A stretch of 52,536 nt of DNA from Bacillus sp. SA1-12 (GTDB lineage: Bacteria > Bacillota > Bacilli > Bacillales > Bacillaceae), in the NCBI RefSeq assembly GCF_000981385.1, contig NZ_LATZ01000026.1:1-52536 (forward strand), read 5' to 3'. Shown here piece after piece: positions 35,994 through 44,287 of this stretch. Position numbers and translations under genes: made by a program. The notes below the pieces were generated by a model. It made no database searches and was not told where the DNA came from. It saw only the letters and a program-made list of their open reading frames with translations. Numbering within the stretch: the first letter of the stretch is position 1; every line of letters begins with the position of its first letter.

Positions 35994-37099
35994 CTCGCTG
36001 TTTCCAAGTAAAAATCATGAATAAAATTAGCAGTTTTTTTTATATCATATCCTTGTTCAAATAAAGCCATTTTTGAAATATTTCGTCTTGATTCTTTTGA
36101 AGATATTTTTATTACTTCTTCTACCCATTCTACTTTATTAGTTAAAGGCAAAAATTTCACAAGACCTATTCCCATATCAACTTCTGCTGTTATCTGATCA
36201 GAAATTATACATGGAAGTCCAGACCCTTGGGCCTCAATCAAAGTTACAGGGAGTCCTTCATGAAAGGATGGAAAAATAAAAAGATCGAATGCCTGTAACA
36301 AGTGATTAATATCACTTCGTACTCCTAAAAATAAAATATTATTATCTAGACTGAGATTCCTTACTTTTTCTTCTAAATCATTTCGTAAAATTCCATCACC
36401 TACTAAAATTAAATAGGATTTGGGTATCACTTTATTTAACTCATAAAAAATATCAATTAAAAATGAATGATTTTTTTGGTTATTAAAACGTCCTACATGC
36501 CCTAAAACTAAACTATCAGCTTCCAGACTAAGATCGTTTCTAATCTGATCTCTTACTTCCTTAGAAAATATAAAGTTTTCAGTCTCGATGCCATTTTTCA
36601 GAAGCATAATTGCTTTGGTCTTGTTTTTAAATAACCATTTGGCAGCTAAATTGGAACAAGCTAAATAGTGGGTTGCTGATTTTTCAATCTTTCTTCCTGC
36701 ATATTCTTTATACAACTTTGCTGCTAAGCCACCTTCACTTTCAGTATTATGACTATGCGCAATCCGTACAGGAATCCCAGCCTTCTTCGCAGCCTTCAAT
36801 ACTAATCCACTCATTTTATCCAAATGAGAGTGAATAATTTTATACTCATTATTCGTTCTAAAAAATTGATTTAAATTCTTTATGTATTGAAAATGGCCAC
36901 TATCTGTAATATAAGGAATACGGTGGATCTTTCCGCCCAAGTCCATAATCTCCTGGTCAAAGACTCCTTCTTTACATGTTAAAAAGTCGAATTGTATTTT
37001 CGAGCGGTCAATATTCCGGTATAGGTTCATGATTAGGGTTTCCGCTCCGCCACGATTCATATTAACAACCACATGTAAGACTCTTATTGGGCTGCCCAT
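35990..37099 (-). CDS. epsF: glycosyltransferase family 4, EpsF-like
   Basis: This 369-residue GT-B enzyme starts PIRVLHVVVNMNRGGAETLI, has LGHVGRFNNQKNHSFLIDIF and the donor motif FPSFHEGLPVTLIEA (E-x7-E). EpsF of B. subtilis opens in the same way (RVLHVVxxMNRGGAETxLMNLYR). The start overlaps the stop of the epsD-like gene by 16 nt. Confidence 0.85.
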   Translation of the reverse strand: MGSPIRVLHVVVNMNRGGAETLIMNLYRNIDRSKIQFDFLTCKEGVFDQEIMDLGGKIHRIPYITDSGHFQYIKNLNQFFRTNNEYKIIHSHLDKMSGLVLKAAKKAGIPVRIAHSHNTESEGGLAAKLYKEYAGRKIEKSATHYLACSNLAAKWLFKNKTKAIMLLKNGIETENFIFSKEVRDQIRNDLSLEADSLVLGHVGRFNNQKNHSFLIDIFYELNKVIPKSYLILVGDGILRNDLEEKVRNLSLDNNILFLGVRSDINHLLQAFDLFIFPSFHEGLPVTLIEAQGSGLPCIISDQITAEVDMGIGLVKFLPLTNKVEWVEEVIKISSKESRRNISKMALFEQGYDIKKTANFIHDFYLETAR

Positions 37100-38238
37100 T
37101 TTAATCCCTCCGTTTCTTTGATGTATTTTTCGTATATAAGGCTCGTTTCAGTCATAACTGCTTTTATGTTGTAGGTTCTTTCAATGCTTTCGCGGCCATT
37201 TTTTCCTAAGGTATTTATCAATTGTGGATTTTTTGCTAAATGTAATATTTTCTTTGCCATAGCCTTACTATTCTCAGGCTTAATCGTCCAACCATTATAT
37301 AGGTTTTGAATGAGCTCATTATGCCCCCGATTCTCCGTAGCCACCACAGGCAATCCGCAAGCCATAGCCTCCATAATATTGACAGGCAACCCCTCACGCA
37401 AACTGGAAGCGACTGCCATATCACAGATCGGAAGTAAATTGACAATGTCGTTACGATAACCTAAAAACTCTATCATACTATCAACACCAAGCTCAGAGGC
37501 AAATTTTCTACAGGAATCCTGAAGTACACCTTCCCCTGCTAACAGAAGCTTCGCATTCGGTAAGGATTCTTTGATTTCAGCCATTGCTCTTATAAGAAGC
37601 TGCTGATTCTTATTTTTATTAAATTCGGCAGCATAAAAGAGCAGGAAATCCTCTTGTTTGAAACCTAGTTTCATTCTTAGCTCGTTTTTCTCCGTCAAAA
37701 TCATAGGTTTAAATCGTTCCGTATCTACTCCAACACCATGTACATGCTCCACCTCACTTGATTTAAAACGGTGAGAGATTGCTAGGTTGTAATCCTCTTC
37801 GTTTATCGTGATCAAACAGTCTGTATAGGTAGCTAGCAGTTTTTCAATCGGATAATAAAGAAGCCAATTCATCATCGGAGCCCCTTTACAAAAATGAAAG
37901 CCATGAGCTGTGTAAAGCACCTTTGTTCCATTTTTTCTTGCTTGCTTTGCTGCCAGGCGTGTTAGAACGCCTCCCATCGGAGTGTGGCAGTGAATGATTT
38001 TAAAGTCATTTTTAGAAATGATCGACTTAAGTTCCTTAAAGGCAGAAAGGTTCATTTTGTGAAAAGGTGAGCGTTGAATCGGTATATTATACTTCTGATC
38101 AACATAGGGAAGCTGGGTCTCACCGTTTGCTGCAACGTGAACCTCCCAGCCGATTTCCTTAAACCATTTCAGGATTGGCAGATGAAAGGCTTTGAAATGA
38201 TAGTCAACGGTTGCACAGAATAACACTTTATTTGTCAT
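37084..38238 (-). CDS. epsD: glycosyltransferase family 4, EpsD-like
   Basis: This GT-B enzyme of about 384 residues starts TNKVLFCATVDYHFKAFHLP, has LLYTAHGFHFCKGAPMMNW-like blocks and the donor motif SSLREGLPVNIMEA (E-x7-E). B. subtilis EpsD has the same KVLFCATVD start and HGFHF core. The ATG at 38238, after an AAAGGGTGA ribosome site, replaces the longer frame opening at 38286, which runs through the terminator hairpin. Confidence 0.88.
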   Translation of the reverse strand: MTNKVLFCATVDYHFKAFHLPILKWFKEIGWEVHVAANGETQLPYVDQKYNIPIQRSPFHKMNLSAFKELKSIISKNDFKIIHCHTPMGGVLTRLAAKQARKNGTKVLYTAHGFHFCKGAPMMNWLLYYPIEKLLATYTDCLITINEEDYNLAISHRFKSSEVEHVHGVGVDTERFKPMILTEKNELRMKLGFKQEDFLLFYAAEFNKNKNQQLLIRAMAEIKESLPNAKLLLAGEGVLQDSCRKFASELGVDSMIEFLGYRNDIVNLLPICDMAVASSLREGLPVNIMEAMACGLPVVATENRGHNELIQNLYNGWTIKPENSKAMAKKILHLAKNPQLINTLGKNGRESIERTYNIKAVMTETSLIYEKYIKETEGLKWAAQ

Positions 38239-38265
38239 GGTTTTTTCACCCTTTTTAAGAGCATG

Positions 38266-38295
38266 AAAAAAACACCCTGATATCATATGGGTGTT
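38266..38295 (-). terminator. intrinsic terminator inside the eps operon
   Basis: On the minus strand, AACACCC pairs with GGGTGTT around an 11-nt loop and is followed by a run of U's (38270-38266 and beyond into the stem). It sits directly on the galU-like stop codon and about 30 nt before the epsD start. A terminator inside a long operon fits with the EAR antitermination RNA upstream. Confidence 0.75.
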
Positions 38296-39178
38296 ATATT
38301 TCAGTCATTTCTTTTTCGATTACCGTATTTAAAAACTGCAGTAGTTCGTACTTTAGTTCTTCTCGCTGTAATGCGAGCTCAATGGTTGTTTGAATAAAGC
38401 CCATTTTCTCACCAACATCATAGCGTTTGCCATCAAAGTTATAGGCATAAATGGCTTCAAAGCGGTTAAGTGATGCGATAGCATCTGTCAGTTGAATTTC
38501 ACCGCCAGCACCTGGACTTTGCTCCTCCAGCATGTCAAATATTTTAGGATTTAAAATATAGCGACCCATGATCGCCAGCGTTGAAGGCGCATCCTCTTGC
38601 TTTGGTTTTTCAACTAGATTGCTACTAACATTATAGAAACGCTCGCCAATTTCTACTGCATCAACAATTCCGTATCGCGAGACTTCTTCTTCTTTTACAT
38701 GCTGTACACCAATGATTGATGCGTTGTAGCGCTCGTATTGTTCAATCATTTGCTGGAGGCAAGGCTTTTCTGCTCTTACGATATCATCTCCAAGTAAAAC
38801 AGCAAAAGGTTCATTGCCGATAAACTTTCTGGCACACCATATCGCATGTCCTAAACCGCGTGGTTCTTTTTGTCGAATATAGTGAATATCGACTAATTTA
38901 GATGCCTTCTGCACTTCGCTCAGTAATTCCAGTTTTCCTTTTTCCATTAACGTGTGCTCTAGCTCAAACGAGTGATCAAAGTGATCTTCAATCGCACGTT
39001 TTCCTTTGCCTGTTACGATAATGATATCTTCAATCCCTGATTCAACGGCCTCTTCGATAATGTATTGAATTGTTGGTTTATCAACGATTGGCAGCATTTC
39101 TTTTGGCATTGCTTTTGTTGCAGGCAAAAATCTTGTTCCTAAGCCTGCTGCTGGAATAATCGCTTTTCTTACCTTCAC
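38294..39178 (-). CDS. UTP--glucose-1-phosphate uridylyltransferase (GalU-type)
   Basis: This nucleotidyltransferase of about 294 residues makes UDP-glucose from UTP and glucose-1-phosphate. It has [20 protein letters not shown] and [11 protein letters not shown] at the N-terminus and the VEKP and GEIQLTDAI blocks of the GalU family. The GTG at 39178 lies 10 nt after GAGGAGC and is preferred over the GTG at 39187. With galE it supplies UDP-glucose and UDP-galactose. B. subtilis eps has no such gene between epsC and epsD, so the insertion is a feature of this lineage. Confidence 0.9.
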   Translation of the reverse strand: MKVRKAIIPAAGLGTRFLPATKAMPKEMLPIVDKPTIQYIIEEAVESGIEDIIIVTGKGKRAIEDHFDHSFELEHTLMEKGKLELLSEVQKASKLVDIHYIRQKEPRGLGHAIWCARKFIGNEPFAVLLGDDIVRAEKPCLQQMIEQYERYNASIIGVQHVKEEEVSRYGIVDAVEIGERFYNVSSNLVEKPKQEDAPSTLAIMGRYILNPKIFDMLEEQSPGAGGEIQLTDAIASLNRFEAIYAYNFDGKRYDVGEKMGFIQTTIELALQREELKYELLQFLNTVIEKEMTEI

Positions 39179-39196
39179 CGCCGACACGCTCCTCTA

Positions 39197-41020
39197 TTAA
39201 ACTGACACTAATTTCTTCTGATAGGCAATTCGTTCATTTGCTAGATCGACCAATACTTTTCTTAAATGATTTCGTTCTAGCGATCTAAAGTTATTGATAA
39301 TGTACTCAATTTCTTCTATATATAACTCCGAGGTTTTTCCAATATAGATCTTAGGATAAATCTGCTCTTCATGAACTTCATCTTTCTTTAGCAGCTCTTC
39401 GAAAAGCTTTTCACCCGGCCGCATGCCGGTAAATTCAATGCCAATGTCATCAATATTATTTCCTGAGAGCTTTATCAAATTTTTTGCTAGATCGACTATT
39501 TTAACTGGCTCTCCCATATCAAGGACAAAAATTTCACCGCCCTTTGCTAATGCACCTGCTTGAATGACTAAGCGTGATGCTTCTGGTATGGTCATAAAAT
39601 ATCGAACCATATCAGGATGTGTCACGGTTACCGGGCCGCCATTTTGAATTTGCTTTTTAAAAAGCGGGATTACACTTCCTCTGCTTCCTAATACATTTCC
39701 AAAGCGAACGGCAACAAATCTTGTTTGGCTCGATTGGTCGAAATGCTGAATGATCATCTCAGCTAAGCGCTTAGTGGAGCCCATCACACTAGTCGGATTC
39801 ACCGCCTTATCCGTTGAAATCATGACAAATGTTTCGACACCATGTAAACTTGATGCTTCGGCAATATTCTTTGTCCCTATAATATTGTTTTTTACCGCTT
39901 CCTCTGGACTTCGCTCCATTAATGGGACATGCTTATGTGCCGCAGCATGGTAGACAACATCAGGTTGATAAATGGTCATGACGTTCATGAGCTTATCATA
40001 ATCCTGAAGATCCGCAATTTCTGTAATGAATTCGATACCAGTGTCCTTAAAGCATTCCTTTAACTCCATTTCAATGGTATAAATACTGTTCTCTCCATGC
40101 CCAAGTAAAACTAGTGCTCTCGGATTAAATTTTGAAATTTGCCTGCAAATCTCAGATCCAATGGAACCACCAGCACCTGTTACAAGCACCACTTTATCAG
40201 TTACATAGTCACAGATGCTTGTCATGTCAAGCTCGACTGCTTCTCGTCCGAGCAGATCCTCAACCTGGACATCACGAAATTGGTTAACAGAGACCTTTCC
40301 TGTCATCAGGTCCTCAAGCATTGGAATCATTTGTGTTTTTGCTGATGTTTTCGCACACTCCTTAAAAATTTCATTAAGCTGTTTTTTATTTAAGGATGGT
40401 ATCGCAATGACAATATTCGAAATGTGTAACGAGTTTGCCAGCTGCTCAATTTGCTTGACACCGCCGATAACAGGAATGCCTAAAATGTCCAATTTTTGCT
40501 TATTTACATTATCATCAATAAAGGCAACTGGAAGCAGCTCAGCTTCATGGTTGTGTAATAGTTGTCTTGCGACCATTGTTCCGGCAGCACCTGCTCCTAC
40601 AATCAGTGTTCTCTTTTTATTTAAAGGGTGTTTTAAGTACGTATCTCGATAAACCCTCCAAAAGAAGCGCGAACCCCCAATCAACAGCAAATGAATCATC
40701 CATGTGATAGTTAAGATCCGGTAATCAACCTGTTTTTGGACAAGTTGTTGAACGATGCCTGTCACTATAATGGTATAAGTGATGACCTTAAAAATGCTGA
40801 TTAATTCCCCAATGCTAGCATATTCCCATGCTTTTTTATAAAGCTTATATAAAAATGAAAATAAATGATGGCCAAGCAATAACGAGATGGAACTGATAAA
40901 CAATTGGATTGTTAAGGCTTGAAGAGTTGGATTAATTAACAATTGGCTAAAATAAATCGTTGATAATACAATACATGAATCTAATAGAATCAATAACCAG
41001 ATGCGACTATGATAAGACAT
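39197..41020 (-). CDS. epsC: UDP-sugar 4,6-dehydratase, EpsC
   Basis: This 607-residue polytopic protein of the CapD/PglF family has four N-terminal membrane helices, a first Rossmann domain (VGAGAAGTMVARQLL) and a second with VTGAGGSIGSEICRQI. The active-site block is ISTDKAVNPTSVMGSTKRLA, where Met-x3-Lys replaces the usual Tyr-x3-Lys, as is normal in this family. It should convert UDP-GlcNAc to the 4-keto-6-deoxy sugar used by EpsN. Confidence 0.93.
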   Translation of the reverse strand: MSYHSRIWLLILLDSCIVLSTIYFSQLLINPTLQALTIQLFISSISLLLGHHLFSFLYKLYKKAWEYASIGELISIFKVITYTIIVTGIVQQLVQKQVDYRILTITWMIHLLLIGGSRFFWRVYRDTYLKHPLNKKRTLIVGAGAAGTMVARQLLHNHEAELLPVAFIDDNVNKQKLDILGIPVIGGVKQIEQLANSLHISNIVIAIPSLNKKQLNEIFKECAKTSAKTQMIPMLEDLMTGKVSVNQFRDVQVEDLLGREAVELDMTSICDYVTDKVVLVTGAGGSIGSEICRQISKFNPRALVLLGHGENSIYTIEMELKECFKDTGIEFITEIADLQDYDKLMNVMTIYQPDVVYHAAAHKHVPLMERSPEEAVKNNIIGTKNIAEASSLHGVETFVMISTDKAVNPTSVMGSTKRLAEMIIQHFDQSSQTRFVAVRFGNVLGSRGSVIPLFKKQIQNGGPVTVTHPDMVRYFMTIPEASRLVIQAGALAKGGEIFVLDMGEPVKIVDLAKNLIKLSGNNIDDIGIEFTGMRPGEKLFEELLKKDEVHEEQIYPKIYIGKTSELYIEEIEYIINNFRSLERNHLRKVLVDLANERIAYQKKLVSV

Positions 41021-41041
41021 TGTTTTCTCACTCCCTTCCGC

Positions 41042-41197
41042 TTAATCTTCTAACATTTTCTTAAGCATGATGATTCGTTTTTCAATCGCATAATCGAGAA
41101 CTTTTTTAAATTGCTCAAGCTGGTCAAGTGATGCATCCTGTTTTATGTAGCGCACGAGCTTTTTCATGACCTTTGGAAATTGATCAAACTCCTTCAT
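41042..41197 (-). CDS. 51-residue small protein between EAR RNA and epsC
   Basis: AAAGGAG precedes the ATG at 41197, and the stop lies 21 nt before epsC. The product is basic and helical (MKKLVRYIKQDASLDQLEQF, then KKVLDYAIEKRIIMLKKML) and has no Cys. I recognise no family. B. subtilis has no gene at this point. It could be a small regulator or an EpsC partner, which is a guess. Confidence 0.5.
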   Translation of the reverse strand: MKEFDQFPKVMKKLVRYIKQDASLDQLEQFKKVLDYAIEKRIIMLKKMLED

Positions 41198-41269
41198 GGT
41201 TTCAGCTCCTTTATTAAAATCCTTACCTATATATCTCATGGTCGAGACATATACGTAACCATTTTAATA

Positions 41270-41385
41270 AGTTGGGCATTTAACCCGCCCTCACACCACA
41301 CTCTTGACGACTTGCGTCTAAGGTTTCTTTCAACCCACAGTATGGCCGAGTACCTCCATTGATAAAGGAAAGGAGATATCCCCTG
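41270..41385 (-). ncRNA. EAR / epsC leader RNA (processive antiterminator)
   Basis: This structured non-coding stretch lies between epsB and epsC, exactly where the eps-associated RNA (EAR) lies in B. subtilis. Minus-strand hairpins include GGGTTGAAAGAAACC and GACGCAAGTCGTC, plus GGGC...GCCC at the 3' end. EAR lets RNA polymerase pass terminators in the long eps operon, and one such terminator occurs at 38266-38295. The call rests on position and structure. The edges are approximate. Confidence 0.7.
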
Positions 41386-41408
41386 AAAAAAGATATAAAG
41401 TACGTAAC

Positions 41409-41424
41409 ATTCTTAATAAAGAAC
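41409..41424. promoter_or_regulatory. SinR-like operator between epsB and epsC
   Basis: ATTCTTAATAAAGAAC is identical to the site downstream of the eps promoter (42865-42880). It lies 15 bp beyond the epsB stop and just upstream of EAR. It may control an internal promoter or act as a roadblock. Confidence 0.55.
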
Positions 41425-41438
41425 AAATTAGCACATAA

Positions 41439-42107
41439 TTATTCTCGCTCGTTCAAAATGACACCAAGCACTTTTGCCCTGACGAGGTTTAACATTCGAT
41501 TTGCCTCTGCAGCTTTTTCCCGGTCAGATTTCCCGCTGTTTAAGACCAAAACAACACCATCACATTGTCCTGCTAAAAGCTTTGTATCTGTCGTTTCAAG
41601 CACCGGGGGACTATCAAATAAAATCACATCATATTCTTCTTTACTGTCTTTAATGAAATAACTCATTGCCTTTGAGCCAATTAATTCCGTAGGGTTCGGA
41701 GGAATCAACCCGCTTGTTAATACTTCCAGTCTGCCAATTTGGGTTTGAAAGATCGCATCTTTTAATGACGTGCGCCCCATAAGCACATCAGTTAATCCAA
41801 AGGAATCCTTTAAATTAAAGGAAGTATGTATTGTTGGCTTCCGCAGGTTTGCATCAACAAGTAAAACTCTATCGCCTTGCTGCGACATGGAAATTGCTAA
41901 ATTAATCGCAGATGTCGTTTTTCCCTCACCTGTAGAAGGTGAGGTGATCATTAATGTTTTATGCTTATAATCGATCGATGAAAATTGAATATTTGTTCTA
42001 ATTGTCCGAAATTGTTCTGCAATTTGTGAATTAGGGTTTGTATGTGAAACAAAATGGCGTTTTGACATTTCCTTTATGGATTTTTTCTTATTTAAATTAA
42101 GAACCAA
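41439..42107 (-). CDS. epsB: bacterial tyrosine kinase, EpsB (CpsD-type)
   Basis: This protein of about 222 residues has Walker A SPSTGEGKTTSAINLA, Walker A' VLLVDANLRKP and Walker B VILFDSPPV. It is the cytoplasmic kinase partner of EpsA and controls polymer synthesis by autophosphorylation. The C-terminus stops at GVILNERE and lacks the usual Tyr-rich tail, which is the autophosphorylation cluster in this family. The start is uncertain: the TTG at 42107, 8 nt after GGAG, is preferred over the GTG at 42116. It overlaps epsA by about 11 nt. Confidence 0.88.
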   Translation of the reverse strand: MVLNLNKKKSIKEMSKRHFVSHTNPNSQIAEQFRTIRTNIQFSSIDYKHKTLMITSPSTGEGKTTSAINLAISMSQQGDRVLLVDANLRKPTIHTSFNLKDSFGLTDVLMGRTSLKDAIFQTQIGRLEVLTSGLIPPNPTELIGSKAMSYFIKDSKEEYDVILFDSPPVLETTDTKLLAGQCDGVVLVLNSGKSDREKAAEANRMLNLVRAKVLGVILNERE

Positions 42108-42834
42108 GTGTCTCACTCCTATATTCGAATTTCGTTTGCTTTTTTTTCTTTTTTTGCATGTTTTTCCTTTTCATTTTTGAAACAGATCCTAAAACGGGAA
42201 TACCCAATAGCTCCTCAACTTCATATTCTTTCCTCACGCTGTTATTTAACGAATCTAATAAAAAGGCAATTCCTATCCCTATTACAATCCCGCCGATAAA
42301 TCCGATCATGACCGTTTTATCTTGATCCTCATTGATTGGTATTGGGTTAACTTTTGCCTCAGAAAGTGGCTTCACATCTTTAAAATCCATTATCTTTGGA
42401 ATTTCCTGTTGATACGTTTCAGCAACTGAATTCGCAAGGATTGCCGCCTGTTCAGGATTAGAATCAAGAACTGTAATGGTAACAACCTGGGAATTTTCTA
42501 TGTTGCCTACCGTAATTTTATTGCTTAATACTTCTGGTGGGTAAGGTAAATCTAACTTTTTTACTACCTTTTCTAATACGGTTGTATCTTGAATAATGAC
42601 CTTCAATGTTGTAATTAAACTGGCATCAGCGCCGATAATGATTCGTGATGTTGCCTGATACATTGGCTTGTAGGTTGCAAAAGAATAATAGCCTGCAGCA
42701 GAAGTTGTGAAAACCGTTAGTAGAATAATAATCCACACATACCGCTTTAATATTTGAAAAACTTCTCTTAAATTAATCTCTTTCGCTTGCTTATACTCAT
42801 ATTGCCTGTCATCAAACTCAGGAAAGCTGGACAT
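42097..42834 (-). CDS. epsA: chain-length regulator / kinase modulator, EpsA (Wzz-type)
   Basis: This membrane protein of about 245 residues has two helices (near residues 30-50, YVWIIILLTVFTTSAAGYYS, and 175-195, MIGFIGGIVIGIGIAFLL), a large extracytoplasmic part between them and the pre-helix NPIPINEDQ proline block of Wzz proteins. It activates the EpsB kinase. It is the first gene of the eps operon. The ATG at 42834 has AAGGTG 10 nt upstream. An in-frame ATG at 42843 is too close to it. Confidence 0.9.
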   Translation of the reverse strand: MSSFPEFDDRQYEYKQAKEINLREVFQILKRYVWIIILLTVFTTSAAGYYSFATYKPMYQATSRIIIGADASLITTLKVIIQDTTVLEKVVKKLDLPYPPEVLSNKITVGNIENSQVVTITVLDSNPEQAAILANSVAETYQQEIPKIMDFKDVKPLSEAKVNPIPINEDQDKTVMIGFIGGIVIGIGIAFLLDSLNNSVRKEYEVEELLGIPVLGSVSKMKRKNMQKKKKKQTKFEYRSETLGS

Positions 42835-42864
42835 GTTACACATTCACCTTCTTATTAAGATTTC

Positions 42865-42880
42865 ATTCTTAATAAAGAAC
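42865..42880. promoter_or_regulatory. SinR-like operator downstream of the eps start point
   Basis: ATTCTTAATAAAGAAC lies between the predicted eps transcription start (about 42920) and epsA. The right half AAAGAAC is perfect. Together with the site in the promoter spacer it would allow cooperative repression. Confidence 0.65.
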
Positions 42881-42926
42881 AAAAAATATTTATACATTTT
42901 CACGATGGTCCCTGTTCTATAAAACT

Positions 42927-42955
42927 AGAATAGTTCACTATAAAGAACAAGTCAA
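42927..42955 (-). promoter_or_regulatory. sigma-A promoter of the eps operon with SinR operator in its spacer
   Basis: On the minus strand, TTGACT (42955-42950) and TATTCT (42932-42927) are 17 nt apart. The spacer is occupied by the inverted repeat GTTCACTATAAAGAAC (42933-42948, plus-strand reading). SinR bound there would exclude RNA polymerase, in keeping with the known SinR repression of eps in B. subtilis. Confidence 0.75.
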
Positions 42956-43181
42956 TATATTTCGTTAATTTTTTAAAATTTTACAATTAGTAAACAAATA
43001 GTCTCATCGGGAATTCGATCGTTTCTGTTCAATTATCTTATTTTGTTTGCATCTTGAATATGACAAAAATGACCTAAATTACTGTTCTTTAAAACATTTC
43101 CTTCATGATCTTACCCGATATTGGCTAAGATCAATATATGCCATTTCTCCTATTTTACAAAAGTTTTAAATTCTGCTGTTT

Positions 43182-43197
43182 TTTCTTTAAAAAGAAC
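43182..43197. promoter_or_regulatory. SinR-like operator upstream of sinR
   Basis: TTTCTTTAAAAAGAAC has a right half AAAGAAC and a left half one base off GTTCTTT, with a 2-bp spacer. It lies about 130 bp upstream of the sinR start and suggests autoregulation. Confidence 0.5.
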
Positions 43198-43327
43198 ATT
43201 AATCCCAGTTTTTCTCTATTTTTCTTTGATTTGCATATTTATTCGATATTTTATTACGAACGATTTGTTTCATATAATGAATGATGAAGGACTATATTAT
43301 GGTGATGAAGATAAGGAGAACATCTAC

Positions 43328-43711
43328 ATGGTGGGAGAACGTTTAAGGGAGCTGAGGGTGGAAAAGGGATATTCAATTAGTGAGCTAGCTGAGTTAGCCG
43401 GCGTTTCAAAATCTTACTTAAGTTATATCGAACGAGATGTACAAAAAAATCCCTCGCTGCAATTTTTAAGGAAGATTGCATCAACATTAGAAATAGATGT
43501 TGAAGTATTGCTAGGTTCTTCGTCTTCTGAAAATCATACAAAGGATTTTGTGTTTGATGACGAGTGGAGCCGATTGTTAAATAAGGCCATTGAAGAAGGT
43601 ATGAGTAAAAAGGATTTTAAAGAATTTAGAGATTATTTAAGATTTCGGAAGTGGCAGGAAGGAAAGATACAAGAACCTACTTTTATCCAGGAGGACAAGC
43701 CGAATGAATGA
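43328..43711 (+). CDS. sinR: SinR-type biofilm master repressor
   Basis: This 127-residue protein has an N-terminal helix-turn-helix of the Xre type (MVGERLRELRVEKGYSISEL, then AGVSKSYLSYIERD and NPSLQFLRKIA), very close to B. subtilis SinR. The C-terminal SinI/SinR interaction domain reads DDEWSRLLNKAIEEGMSKKDFKEF. The frame is open from 43121, but the ATG at 43328, 9 nt after AAGGAG, gives the right family length. It is divergent from eps, whose promoter carries its likely operators. It overlaps sinI by 8 nt. Confidence 0.92.
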   Translation: MVGERLRELRVEKGYSISELAELAGVSKSYLSYIERDVQKNPSLQFLRKIASTLEIDVEVLLGSSSSENHTKDFVFDDEWSRLLNKAIEEGMSKKDFKEFRDYLRFRKWQEGKIQEPTFIQEDKPNE

Positions 43712-43841
43712 AGGAAAGGCAAAGCTTCAAACAGAGCAGTTAGACAAAGAATGGATCGAATTAATGAAAGAGGCAAAGAAGCTTGGATTGTCCTTTGCTG
43801 ATATTCAACAGTTTCTTCAGCATGGAAGGGTAAAAATGTAG
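43704..43841 (+). CDS. sinI: SinI-type antirepressor
   Basis: This 45-residue protein has the core LDKEWIELMKEAKKLGLSFA then DIQQFL, matching the SinI domain that binds SinR and blocks its DNA binding. It starts inside the last codons of sinR (8-nt overlap; AGGAGG at 43689-43694, inside sinR, is the ribosome site). In B. subtilis sinI precedes sinR and has its own Spo0A-driven promoter. Here the order is reversed and coupled, so production of the two proteins is probably tied together. Confidence 0.88.
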   Translation: MNEGKAKLQTEQLDKEWIELMKEAKKLGLSFADIQQFLQHGRVKM

Positions 43842-43844
43842 CAA

Positions 43845-43868
43845 AAAGGCCGTCATCTGACGACCTTC
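43845..43868 (+). terminator. hairpin after sinI
   Basis: AAGGCCGTCA and TGACGACCTT pair with one mismatch around a 2- to 4-nt loop directly after the sinI stop. The T run (TCTTGTTC) is poor, so it is a weak terminator at best. Confidence 0.45.
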
Positions 43869-43928
43869 TTGTTCGTTTTCCCGTCAACACAATTATAAAA
43901 AATCACTGATCACTGTGGAGAGAAAATG

Positions 43929-44168
43929 TTAATCTCCCCCGCCTCCATCTCCTCCTGAATCTCCGCCAAAGCCGCTAAATGAATCATTTGTTGAATCACT
44001 GTGCCCTTGATCATGTTTTTGATCCGAATCACCAATCATATATGGGGGAATAAAGGTTGAGTCATTTTTTCTCGCTTTTTTATTTTTCTTGCTCTTAATA
44101 CTGATTATGACAGCTATGATAATAATAATCAAAGTAATGAAAAAAAGAGTAGAAATAATGGCATCCAT
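43929..44168 (-). CDS. 79-residue membrane protein with Gly/Asp-rich tail
   Basis: Residues 1-25 form one membrane helix (IISTLFFITLIIIIIAVIIS). A Lys-rich stretch (KSKKNKKARKN) and a polar tail ending FGGDSGGDGGGGD follow. The positive-inside rule puts the tail in the cytoplasm. No family was recognised. It occupies the place between sin and yqzG where B. subtilis has tasA-sipW-tapA. Confidence 0.6.
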   Translation of the reverse strand: MDAIISTLFFITLIIIIIAVIISIKSKKNKKARKNDSTFIPPYMIGDSDQKHDQGHSDSTNDSFSGFGGDSGGDGGGGD

Positions 44169-44287
44169 TTTAAATCCTCCCCTTTATTATTCGTTTTTCT
44201 TCCATGCAATCATTTGTTTCACCCTTTTATGAACATGTATAGCTTTCATTTAAATGGAAATAAATACATAGTAAGGGTGGTGTCAAA

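Larger units (their letters stand above)
42844..43327. other. divergent control region between epsA and sinR
   Basis: These 484 bp hold the eps promoter (42927-42955) and SinR-like sites on both sides (42865-42880, 42933-42948, half-sites at 42914-42920 and 43084-43090, and 43182-43197). A perfect TATAAT at 43273-43278 is a possible -10 for sinR, with only a poor -35 (TTTATT near 43250). The rest is A/T-rich with no gene. Confidence 0.6.

Noticed and set aside
43121..43327. Extended N-terminus of SinR from the frame open at 43121
   Set aside because: The extension has no ribosome site, covers a SinR-like operator and would add about 69 residues absent from SinR proteins. The ATG at 43328 has AAGGAG.
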